From positions 6,565,151-6,629,150 of the forward strand of contig NC_003071.7 in assembly GCF_000001735.4 (NCBI RefSeq): 64,000 bases of DNA, written 5' to 3'. The notes below the pieces were generated by a model. The model saw only the letters and a list, made by a program, of their open reading frames with translations, searched no databases and was not told where the DNA came from. Positions 53,713 through 64,000 of the stretch are shown here, piece by piece. The DNA is from Arabidopsis thaliana. Taxonomy: Eukaryota; Streptophyta; Magnoliopsida; Brassicales; Brassicaceae. Both the position numbers and the translations under genes were made by a program. The number at the start of each line of letters is the position of its first letter. Position 1 is the stretch's first letter.

Positions 53713-54430
53713 CTTCTCCTCCCTTGTTTCTGATCCAGATTTTGATTCTTCTTCTTCTTCTTCTTCTTCAGATCGTTTTGATTCGAAAGATCTCTCTGGT
53801 TCGAATTCTCTGCGTTTTTCCTTTTGGTTATTTTCGGGTTTAGGGATTGTTCGCTTATACCGCAATCGCACCCAGACGCTTCTTTTTTGCAGTTGCGGTC
53901 TGCGTTCGGTACAAATTATACTAAACCGTTCCTTTGTTTTTTTTTTTTGTCGTAAACCGTTCCTTTTAAAAAGTGAATCATATTTTTTTTAAGCAACCAC
54001 ACACTAATTAAAAACTCAACTCCACAACCGTTACTTAATTTCTAGAAAAATTAGTTTACATAAATAATTTGAAAAATAATAATCTCGAAAATCAAGCTAA
54101 ACAGTCTGAGAGTTGCATAAACTAAAGATGTTTTCTTTTTTTTTACTAAGTGTTGTTTTCTTTTCATTAGGTTCACGATTTCGAAAAGTACATCAGTGGC
54201 AGCCACTTACAACTTAAAGACATACACAAGAAAGCAAGTAAACTAACAACCATGGCATCAGAAACCAACAAGGTTAGCCATGTTGCATACCCAAAAAGTT
54301 ACATAATAAACGTTAAAAAAAAGCCATGTTGCATACCCAAAAAGTTACATAATAAACGTTAAAAAAACAGTAATTGCATCCATAGAGTATGCCTTGAACC
54401 AAAAAGTGTTATGAACGCCATACCACTTTG
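53713..54430. other. Promoter side of UNC-50 gene, with a 46-bp tandem duplication
   Basis: The first 200 bases contain a GAAGAAGAA tract on the minus strand, probably 5' UTR. At 54276-54367 a 46-bp unit beginning AGCCATGTTGCATACCC is present twice in tandem, nearly perfect. No gene is seen. Confidence 0.7.
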
Positions 54431-55586
54431 ACGTATTATTCAAGAGCGTGGATCTGCACTTGTTGAAACCAATGCAGTCCTAAACCAAAAAGCTTGACAG
54501 AATTCATAGAGTGCTTATCTTTTCTTTGTAGGTTTCAGAATTCCTTCCTTCATGTGCGCTTGATCTTGTTCATTATAAGATCCTTTCTCTTCTTGCCTTT
54601 TCCTTGTTTCCACTGTTTCAAACCTTCTTGAAGATTGACCAACTTCAAAAACACGACGAGTACCAGTTGTGACTGTTGTTCCCACCGAAGACGTGATATT
54701 AGAATCTGTGGAGACTTGTTAGCCTTGATAGAGCCCCTGATAAGAAGTTCCCCTAACATGTTGGTTAAGTCCTTCTCTTGGAGTAGGAAAATGAGGATGG
54801 GTTGCAACAAACTCTCCATGATTCAACGGTGGGGTAGCAATTCTTGGAGGAGGGTTCACAGGAACTAGAAAGGAAGACTCAGTCATTTGAGACTGAGAAT
54901 TCATAGTCGATCTAAGCCTTTCATCATAGAATACAGTTCTTTCCCTTCCATAATTAGGTAATCTTGGTCGATAAGGACAATAGGTCCTGTGATGTGTAAC
55001 TCAAAAACAGCTACTGCGTATCCTCCTCAACCTCTCATATTAAAACCTGATGAGAGCAGTCTCCCCAGAATCAAAAGTGATCCTTTGGAAGAACCTTAGT
55101 CTATCAGTGATTCCAATCCTCACTCGGACTCGAATATAAGCAATTTGAGTAGTGGTTGCATCATGGAAGTCCAAAGTGATGATCTCACCAAGTTCATGAG
55201 CAATCTCCAAAGATGTCTCCTCACAAACATAGGGAAGAGGAATTCCTCGCATCTGCACCCTAAGGTCGATGATAGTCACAAAATTTAAGGCATGAGCAGG
55301 CTCCTATCTATGATTTGCAACAAACCAATTATTGAAAAGCCATGGTTCCATGAACATAAGTAGCATCTTGAATTCTACCATGAACATGCGATGTCAATCC
55401 ACAGGATCTAGGCAGAGCAGCAATGACAAAATTAAGATTATGAGCTCGTGGATTAAGAGACCTTGCAGTCAAACTAAGCTTGTTTCGATCTTCTACTAGA
55501 ACATATGCTTCATGAGGAATGAAAAGAGCTGGATCCTCCTGACCAAGCTCCAAGTTTTGAATTTCATCCCAAAGCTCATCTGCCAT
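54430..55586 (-). pseudogene. LINE ORF1 fragment (DUF4283-like gag)
   Basis: Minus-strand pieces begin MADELWDEIQNLELGQEDPA at 55586 and continue with VLVEDRNKLSLTARSLNPR and VIAALPRSCGL...VHGRIQDATYV. After a frame break they resume with VQMRGIPLPYVCEETSLEI and RVRVRIGITDRLRFF, then a Pro/Ser-rich tail. This is the typical N-terminal nucleic-acid-binding protein of plant L1-type elements. Several frameshifts break it and there is no ORF2 downstream, so it is an internally deleted or truncated element. Confidence 0.8.
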
Positions 55587-55992
55587 GATATTTCAAGTAG
55601 AAGAGAGAAACAAGAAAGGGATGAACATTTAAAAAAACTACAGACGACTAACTATATATATAAGACCTCACAGAGACCTCGACATAAAGAAATATAAAAG
55701 ATTAGACCTAACCAAAATGAATAAAAATTGTCAAATAGACCTCTAAAAATTTCAAAATTTAAAAACAGACAAAACAAAAATCACCGACTACTAAAAGAAC
55801 TGCAGAAAAATATAAAAAGAAAACCTATGACAGAGGAAACTAACTAAAAAACAAAACCACATATCATCCCAATCTGATTACCTCCACCTACAGTTCTTTG
55901 CATCCCTCTATTAGAGAATTGCCACGTTGAGATGAGGTCAAACCTCAGAATATCACCTGTTACCAAACCTGCAACTCAAACAGATGTAATCC
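55587..55992. other. Junction between the two LINE copies
   Basis: It holds the 5' leader of the ORF1 fragment and the 3' UTR of the larger LINE. No poly(A) tail (T-run on the plus strand) is visible, so the exact boundary is unclear. Confidence 0.45.
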
Positions 55993-58900
55993 TCAAAAAC
56001 TCGGATGCTGAGTCATTTCTGCTTCAAACAGACTTCTCAACCATTGGGGAAAGCTCCTTACTATATAAGATTGCCACCTCATTCCTGTGATGACACTCTT
56101 TGCGATTTCAAACGCACCTGTGTTAGACTGAGCTGATTCCATCATCATAAACCAGTTTGGTTTATCTTTAGTAAAACTTAACAATTCTACAATATGACCA
56201 ATCATCACCGGCCATTCTTTAGGTTTGTTCAAAGCCTTAATAATATCATGTGATGAGGAACCAAATGTGATTTTATCATAGTGCAGATGATTCATACTCT
56301 CCAAAGCCCATTCCCAACTTTTAATTTTTGCATCAAAAAGGGATTGTACTTGAGAATAAGATCGTCTACTATGAAACAATACCTTCTTCGTGGAGTCACA
56401 AACCACCCACGATGTACCAGCAACTTTCTGTTGTCCAGACCATGCCACACTAATGTTGCATTTAAGTTCATTTACTGGAGGATGATCCCATTTCTGAACA
56501 GCTGTATGCCCCAAAGAAGTCCCATTGCCTTGAGCATTGACCCATTGTGTACTATCCACATAAGCTTTAGCAACAATGTTGGATGTTGTAGATCCTGTAC
56601 CATCAAATAAAACTTTATTCCTGTTTTTCCAGAACAGCCACAATATCCAAGAATTGACAGTTCTCCATTGTCTAGAAAATCCCAAATTCTGTGAACTATG
56701 AAGCACATGATCTATGTTAGTGAAAATAGAACTCCCAAAGCCTGTTGCAGGGGATTGAAGGAGAGCAAGAGCCCAAACTTGTCGAGCAAAATGACATGGA
56801 AACAAAATATGATTTATTGTTTCAATATCCTCATTGCAAAATAAACACCCATCAGCATTCTTCGATCCCCTATCCCTTAACCTGTCTTCTACTGCAAGTG
56901 CACCTTTTAAGACTTTCCACATAAAGACTTTAATTTTTGGAGCCGTTTCAAGAGACCAAATCTTATCATACAGAGGATTAATAGAAGGACAGACTTCAGC
57001 TTCTTTAAAAAGATCATGGTAGATCATTATTGCTGACTGGTCTTTGTTGCAAAATGAGTTGAATATCTGTCACAGGAAATAAATCTCCGAGCCTCTTCAA
57101 ATCCCAATTCCTGGTAAGAGGATCAATAAGCTCACTCACTTTCAACTTATTCATCAAAGGATGAATATTCATTGGTCTCCGATTTTGACCATCAAACAAC
57201 CACTTATCAATCGACACACTTGTTTGCTCTCCATTCCCTATAATTCTATTCAACCCGTCTTTAAGTAATGCCCTACCATATAAAATACTTCTCCAAGCAT
57301 ATGGGGGTCTAGTTCCTTGAGGTGCATTGAGAAAATTTGTGTTCAAAAAGTATCTGCTTTTGCATTAGTGAGCTTAGTGCATAAACTCTTTGGCAACTTG
57401 AAACAAGTCATAGTATATACCGGTAAGGCCATAACAATGGATTTTAACAAAATCTCCTTACCACCTTGTGATAGAGTTTTAGCATACCAACCAGTCATTC
57501 TTGAATGCATTTTCTCTTTGATGAAGCCCAGTAAATCTTGTTTAGAACCACTCAAGTTCTCAGGTAATCCCAAATAATTCCCTGTACAACCTTCTAACTG
57601 AATACCTGATCTATTCTTAATTCACTGTTTAGTATCCTCCTCCACCTTAGCTCCAAAAGTGATTGCAGATTTCTCTACATTAATCAGTTGACCGGATATA
57701 AGTCCATACTGCGATAAACACCTCATAAGCTCCTCACAAGCATCTTTGGTTGTTTTACACACTAACAAGGTGTCATCCGCAAACAATAAGTGATTAATTG
57801 TAAGACCACATCCATTAAACTGAATACCACAGACTTTGTAATTATTCTCAGCCAGCTGCAAAATATGAACCAGAGCTTCAGTGCATATGACAAATAATAA
57901 AGGTGAGATTGGATCACCCTGACAGATACCTCGTTCTGGTTTAATAAGACCAAATGACTGTCCATTTATCAACACTGAATACGAGAAAGAAGTCACATAA
58001 CCCATTATTCAAGAAATCCATTTATCATTAAAACCCATGGCAATCAAAATTCATTTCAAAAAGGGCCATTCCACCCTATCATAAGCTTTCGACATATCAA
58101 TTTTAAATGCCATAAAACTTTTAGAAATCTTAGGATTGGTTTGTAAACTATGCACAATTTCATGTGCAATGAGAATGTTGTCAGAAACTAACCTTTCAGC
58201 AACAAATGCAGATTGTGTAGGAGAAACAATGGTTGGAAGATGCTTCTTCAGTCTGAAAGATAAGATTTTTGAGATTATCTTATATAGGACTGAGCACAAG
58301 CTAATTGGTCTGATATCTGACATTCGTTGAGGATTAGTAATCTTTGGGATCAAACATAAATGCGTGTGATTCCACTCTTCAGGAAGAATCCCAGTACGAA
58401 AGAACTCCTTAATTTCTGCAGTGATTTGATCCTTAACTAATTCCCAATTTTTCTGAAAAAATAAAGCAGTGAATCCATCAGGACCTGGAGCACTGTCAGC
58501 ATTTATGGAGAATACAACATTAAAGATTTTTGTTTTTGTGACTTCTTGAGTTAAATCTTGATTCATATCTTCAGAAACCCGATGACAAAAGCCTTCCAAG
58601 ACAACATCCATATTAGCAGGATAAGAAGATGTAAACAAATCCTCAAAATATTCAGCTGCTATCCTGCCTTTCTCTCTGTTCAAAGTTTGTTCCTTGTCAT
58701 TCTCATCTACCAAAAAGCTCAACGAATTTTTTGCTCTTTGAGCTTTCACCATGGCTTGAAAAAACTTTGAGTTTCTATCACCCCCAAAAAGCCATTTGTC
58801 TCTACTCTTTAGTCTCCAAAAAGATTCCTCTTCTCTAAAAGCAACCCCCAACTGAGCTTGAATATCTGAGATTTTAGTCCAACAAGGATACTGCTCACTT

Positions 58901-59820
58901 TTTTCATCATCCAGATCTTTCCTTAACCTCAAAATCCGGTTCTAAGCATTAAAATCACTATGCTTTTTCCATCTACTAACGGCTTTCCTACAATGAATCA
59001 AACGAAGCATAGAAGAAGAAGCACCTTCAGAATTACCACCATTCCAAGATCTAAGAACAGCATATGCACAATGAGGATCCTCAGCAAAACGTTTATCAAA
59101 ACAAAACTGACCTCTAAACAGCTCTTGATCATTCACAAATTTAACCAGAACCGGTCTGTGATTAGATCCCAATCTCTCAAGGAACCATTGATGAGAATTC
59201 GGGAACATAGTAAACCACTCCGAGTTCCCAAAACATCTATCCAACTTACATTGAATCCATTGCGCATTCCGAGTTCCTCCCCAAGTAAAACCATTACCCG
59301 AACTTCCTAATTCATGCATGTCACAATTACATAGCATATCCTTGAAAGGCTGAAAAGAAGATACCAACCTAGCAGTGCCTCCAAGCTTCTCATTATTAGA
59401 CAAAATGTCATTGAAAAATCACTAATCATACACCAAGCCTCATTTCTCAAAAGACCAATACTGCTTAATTTCTCCAACAAAAGAGATCTGAGCTGCAACA
59501 CAGGGTTCCCATAAACAAAAGAAACAAACCAACTTCTACTTCCTTGAGATACTTTTAAATCCAAGAGACTCTTATCTTCAAAAAGGAATTCTAGTTGTAG
59601 CTTATTTTTCCAAAAAATAGCTAATCCACCACTCTTTCCAACCGGTTCTATTATGTTAAAGTAATCATAACCTAACCATCTAAAGACTTTCAGAATAAAC
59701 ATATCAGAATTCATGGTTTCCATGGGAATAAAATATCCAGAAAATATTCTTTTTCATTTCTTTAAAGTGCCGAATTGTTTAAGGATTCCTCAAACCTTGG
59801 CAATTCCAACTTAGGATGCC
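55993..59820 (-). pseudogene. LINE ORF2 (endonuclease, reverse transcriptase, RNase H), broken
   Basis: It opens with ILSWNCQGLRNP at about 59820-59785, the start of the APE-type endonuclease, then NIIEPVGKSGGLAIFWK, NGFTWGGTRN and LDRCFGNSEW. The reverse transcriptase spans about 58660-57650, with DSAPGPDGFTALFFQKNW, RPISLCSVLYKIISKIL, FKIDMSKAYDRVEW, GICQGDPISPLLFVIC and the intact catalytic FADD (LLFADDTLLVC). The zf-RVT region (APKIKVFMWKVLKGALAVEDRL, ETINHILFPC) and a degenerate RNase H-like domain form one open stretch (57027-55993), in which the usual acidic positions read S (CNISVAW) and K (DAKIKSWEWAL). Several stops and frameshifts separate these blocks. Confidence 0.88.
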
Positions 59821-61055
59821 TTATTGATATTGTGGTGGTTCACTAGGAACCACCGTATTATCATCTCTCTTAAGACATTTTAACGATTCATTTCCAGATC
59901 CCTGGTTCTTCCTTTTGTAAGTAATGTCAAACTTAGGATTAAAACTAACCTCAATATCATTTGTAGTCAAAGAAGACACGACTTGTTTCCTTATCGCTAG
60001 AGCTTTGCTCTTTCTAGGATTTTTCTGCTTGATACTCAACCCTGAGGAACCACCTTGATCAAGAGAGGGGTTAAAGCCCGACGAGAAATCCAGAGAAATA
60101 AATTCAGAACATGGCTTCTCTAAAGGAGACTGCATCAGTTGAGAATGAGTTGCCGTTGACGATCCTTGCAATTCCTCAGGTAACATCAAAAACTTTGGTG
60201 AAGAAGGAGGAGAAACCACATGATCTTGAACTACTAAATCTTGTCGCTTCATTATGACCCCAAATTTCTTTTTCACATCTTTATCTGCCTGAATATCCTT
60301 AAAATCCCTTCCCACCAAGGGATTAATAATCTTATCAGACTTTAAGTTCACATGGACCTTCTTTAAACTCTCACCAGGGAATTTGCCGACTTCCTTGTTG
60401 CCTGCTGGGACAATCAGCTTTGTCATAAGTAAGACGTTGGCACAGAAAACATCTTTTTCGGATATGCTCATAATCAAAAGTGACTGAGACTACTTCACCA
60501 GTAGGCACTTGTACTTCCTTAGAGTTACGCAATGGATTCCTAACATCAAAAACCACTTGAACTCTCACATAGTCTTGAGCTTGAGACTTTTCCAAATCTA
60601 ATTCCACCTTTAAACCTCTCCAAGACAAGAAGCAATTTCCTTAATCGTCTCCTCCGTATAATAATTGACATGAATATTACGGAGACGAACCCAAACAGGA
60701 AGAAACACCAAGTACTCCTCCGGCTGTTGTTCCACCCAACGATCCATGATAACACACCATCTTGAGTCCACACACCCGTTTTTAGGATTTCAAGTAGATC
60801 TTCCTCTTATTTGAAGAAGAATTGGTATCGTTCTTGTGATAAGGCAACGCCACGGACCCTTGAGTATAAACGCCAAATTCTAGGCATGTCTAATATCCAA
60901 TTTGACATCCTTTGATGAGGGGGATTCAGAAATCTGCCCATAATACTACAACTATTCCTCTCCATAGAGCTAAACTTAGCTTGATTGGAAAGAATCAAAG
61001 ACCCGTCATCTTTAATTGACATCTTCATTATAGCTTTATCTAGATCCATAGTCAT
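59821..61055 (-). pseudogene. LINE ORF1 (DUF4283 and zinc knuckle), broken
   Basis: The start at 61055 and following pieces encode the DUF4283-type N-terminal domain with frame changes near 60800 and 60620. Then come VSVTFDYEHIRKRCFLCQRL and DKADCP, a CCHC-like knuckle, and a long Ser/Lys-rich tail to TAA at 59821. ORF2 begins at once after it. Confidence 0.82.
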
Positions 61056-62049
61056 GAAGAAAGATCACTCTTGAATTGACCTTACCGAGAAAATCACTTC
61101 AAAACAATTCACAAAGAATTGTAACGGGAAGAAACAGAAACCAACTTTGCTGACTAACGGTTAAAAAGCGACAGATTGCAAACTCTGACGTAAAACCGGA
61201 ATATCTTCGGACAGAGGCTCCGCTCAACTATCAAGAAATACTGAAGAGGGAGAAGTTCTTAAACCAAAGAGGATTGGGACGGCGAGAGAACGGCGTTGAG
61301 AAATTTGCTAAATTGAGCTACTAAGAGAAAGAACAGAGCAGTTTTTTTGTTGATTGTTAATACGCACATCTCAATTCTCATGGACAAAGTTAAACTAGAG
61401 ATGTTATCATTTTGGAATAACAAATAAAACAAAATTACTTTTCTCTCTCACGTTTGCGAGAAATAAATTAATTATACACTGATGATTTATTTTTGAAAAG
61501 TAGTGGCTTAAAAAATTTACTAATTATTTATTATAGATAAGAATTTATAAACTATATCATTTTATAGATATTTATTTTTTATAGTTTACAATTGTTATTA
61601 AGTAACGGTATACCACGAGATATTTTTGGTTTCATACAATCTTATTTAAATCAAGTTGATTTTATATGTTTAATATTGGTGGTGTTAAAATAATAAAATG
61701 ATCACCTTTAATTGGATCTGGGTCTAATGTATAATATGATTCTAAATCATTGTCTAAATATTTAGCCGATATAAGACGTTAACCACATACATTTTTTATC
61801 AATTGGGTAATATATGTCCGCTTTTGAAATTTCAAATCATAATATATGCAGAGAACTATATTGAGATTTTTTTTAACTTTATGTATTATATTAGAGATTA
61901 ACTAGTGGTACACCGCAAACCTAATTTTATTAACTAAATTTTCTTTTTAGAATGATCTATAGATATATGCTATTATTTTGTTTGATTTAAATGTATGATA
62001 CACCGAGAGACGATATTTTATAACTATAAATTTGAAATTTTAAAATGCA

Positions 62050-62740
62050 TTTGTTTTGTTAATATTGTATATTTTATTTAGTGTTTAAGATTGTATAATT
62101 GTATTTTAATTATTAATTTTACGATTTTGCCCGTAGTATACCATTTCGTAATAATGTCGACCAAAACCCATCAATTCTAGGATTTTACAGATAGTATAAA
62201 GTTTAAATATTTATAAAGTTTAAACTTCTTATAAAAGAATCGAGATTTGTTTTTAAAATAATTATATGTTAAATTGTATTTGTTTTGTTAATATTGTTTG
62301 TTTTTCTTAGTGTTTAAGATCGTATAATTATATTTTAATTATTTTTTAGGATTTTGCCAGTAGTATACCATCTCGTATTAATATCAACCCAAACCCGTCA
62401 ATTCTATGATTTCACATGTTGCATAAAGTCTAAATATTTATAAAGTTTAAACTTCTTACAAAATAATCGAGATGCTTTTTAAGAAAAAAATAATTTTTTA
62501 GTTGTATATGTTTTGTTAATGTTTTTTGTTTTACTTAATGTTTAAGATTGTATAATTATTTTTTGGTTTTTAATTCTACGATTTCAACCGTAGTAAATTG
62601 TCATGTATTATTATCGACTCAAGCCCGTTAATAATAAGATTTCACCTGTAGTAAAAAATATAAATATTTATAATGTTTAAATTTCTTATAAATTATTATA
62701 AAGTTCAAATATTTATAATATTTTAAATTTGATAAAAGTT
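62050..62740. repeat. About 229-bp tandem repeat, three copies
   Basis: The word GTTTTGTTAAT, followed by TTTAAGAT(T/C)GTATAATT, a GTATACCAT-like word and TATTTATAAAGTTTAAACTTC, starts near 62053, 62282 and 62511. The third copy is the most diverged. Shorter relatives of the GTATACCA part occur at about 61607, 61914 and 61993. Confidence 0.85.
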
Positions 62741-63160
62741 TATAATATTTGAACAATTATAATATTTCACTTTAGCAAGTTGATTCTATAGCCAAATCAA
62801 TATACATATTTTCGGAGATATTTTGGCTACAAAACCTGGCTTTTGCAATAAATATTAGCAATATATACAATTTAACGTCATTGACATTAATTGATTTCTT
62901 TGTGCACTAGAAAAATGTTGTCATTACTAGCAATATAAGTTACGTCTCAATGATTATTAAAGTGGGCGTATTCGATATCTCAGGCTTCTACTTCTGTTTA
63001 ATTGTTAATTAAATACACGATATTAAATGTTTAGATTAGAAACTTAAATAAATTTTTAGATTTAATATAATTATATATTTTTAAAATTAAAATATTATTG
63101 AAAAGGATAACAAAATGATGTTTAAAAGTCATTGGACGGAGTTATATGGTAGGATGGGTT

Positions 63161-63290
63161 TGAATCGATATTAAAATAAAACTTTATACCATATGTGAAA
63201 TTCTAAAATTAAAAATTAAAATACTATTATACAATCTTAAACATTAAACAAAACAAACAATCTTAACAAAATATATAACTTAAAATTTAA
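63161..63290. repeat. Inverted copy of the 229-bp repeat unit
   Basis: Read as reverse complement it gives TTTTGTTAAGATTGTTTG, AATGTTTAAGATTGTATAAT, then TTTCACATATGGTATAAAG, the same order of words as the tandem array about 500 bases away. Confidence 0.75.
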
Positions 63291-63340
63291 AAAATTTTAG
63301 TTACAGAATCTAGTTATGTAACAATATAAATTACAGATCT

Positions 63341-64000
63341 TTAGCAGAACATCCAAAGGATATACCCCATCTTCATGGAACATAACAGTATGATACAAGA
63401 ATAATACAATATTACAAAAAAACTTATGCTTGAAGAAACAACTTGGAACACTTGGAATTGGAATGTTTTACTAAACCTAAGACCTTTTGCTGAGAAACTT
63501 ATTATACAATGCCCGAGTGGAATATGGCTGTAATGAGTGTTTTTAGTTTGATTCGTGAACACCAATGGGTCATATCCTGAAACGTTTGAGACATAAGGAC
63601 CTTTGCGAATACGGTTACCTCTACACTCAAGAGTGGCTGATCCATGCAACTTAAACGGATTTCATGCAGGCCATACTTAGGAATCTTTAAGGTCTAGAGC
63701 AAACAAAGTATCTTGGGATGATGTTATTTGGTTCAAATGGGTCTAATGTATTCTTTTATGATATGGATTTCTCAATTGGACATGTTTCCCACAAGGGTTC
63801 GACTTGCTTCATGGGAATGCAAATCCTTAGTCAATGATGCATTCGTTCACATCAAGATGAGACTCAGGATAACCTACTACTATGTTATGATTTCGGCACC
63901 TCTTTATGGCCTCAACATAGTTAAAGCTAGTATTTCTCCATGAGATCTTCATAACGTGGATGAGAGACACAAACTAAAGTTGCTATTCTTTTCAATGATG
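63341..64000. other. Right edge of window, no gene recognised
   Basis: Two open stretches (63649-63341 minus and 63728-63943 plus) are visible. Neither shows a motif I recognise, and intron or partial-gene structure cannot be judged at the window edge. A degraded transposon or a gene continuing beyond 64000 remains possible. Confidence 0.3.

Larger units (their letters stand above)
55700..61375 (-). mobile_element. L1-type LINE, nearly full-length but decayed
   Basis: Minus-strand order is leader (about 61375-61056), ORF1, ORF2 with endonuclease, reverse transcriptase, zf-RVT and RNase H-like parts, then 3' UTR. All frames contain stops or shifts. Both ends are approximate and I did not find a target duplication. 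Confidence 0.8.
61376..63340. other. AT-rich intergenic DNA with tandem and inverted repeats
   Basis: No gene is seen. Most of the interval is built from related blocks containing GTATACCA, TTTAAGATTGTATAATT and TATTTATAAAGTTTAAACTTC words, detailed in the two repeat entries below. Confidence 0.5.

Noticed and set aside
53554..53992. Open frame on the plus strand over UNC-50 exon 1
   Set aside because: It mirrors a Ser-rich coding exon and a GAA-repeat leader; the minus-strand gene explains the sequence.
63341..63943. Possible gene fragments at the right edge
   Set aside because: I could not recognise any family, and no splice pattern links the pieces; left as unassigned.

Overview
Organism and setting. 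The window is nuclear DNA of a Brassicaceae plant, almost certainly Arabidopsis thaliana chromosome 2 or a very close relative. It is AT-rich and its genes carry GT-AG introns. An acid lipase matching my memory of Arabidopsis LIP1 (AT2G15230) is followed by a convergent UNC-50 family gene (AT2G15240 as I recall), downstream of tandem basic secretory protein (BSP) genes (AT2G15130/AT2G15220 as I recall). Locus names are from memory. Exon structures were read from the sequence.

Layout. 1-681: intact BSP gene. 945-12944: a small hAT-like MITE split by a long Mutator-like element of VANDAL type (copy A, 1058 to about 12859). 13280-20142: an element with roughly 110-bp inverted ends, holding a non-autonomous VANDAL-like element (copy C, 13643-19497, 8/9 target duplication), which itself holds a hAT element (14424-18205, perfect 8-bp duplication GTGGCATA). 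22510-22979: a second BSP gene, frameshifted and cut by a gypsy-type LTR element (22980-26422). 27220-42710: VANDAL copy B, 15.5 kb, with a perfect 9-bp duplication TAATTCTTT. 43539-44216: third BSP gene, intact. 47516-50054: LIP1, nine exons. 50830-53712: UNC-50 gene, ten exons, minus strand. About 54430-61375: two LINE-type elements, both minus strand. 61376-64000: AT-rich DNA with a roughly 229-bp tandem repeat and no recognised gene.

The most interesting system is the VANDAL family. Each long copy carries three genes. The first is a DUF1985 protein with a C-terminal Ulp1-like (C48) fold in which all three catalytic positions appear substituted. The second is a DUF1985 protein with an acidic, exon-duplicated linker and a C-terminal auxilin-type J domain containing HPDK; only copy B keeps its DUF1985 part. 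The third is a MURA transposase read inward from the right end. Nearly all non-coding parts of copies A, B and C, including introns, are filled with a degenerate motif close to TTTACAAGGGATTTTAAAAG or TTTACAATCGTTTTTAAAGC. VANDAL elements are known to encode VANC anti-silencing proteins that bind short motifs repeated in their own non-coding DNA. I infer that these arrays are the target sites of the DUF1985 protein(s) here, and that the dead-Ulp1 and J-domain partners form a little-described version of that system.

The window as a whole is a transposon nest between tandem BSP paralogues, followed by a conserved host-gene pair and a LINE-rich tail.
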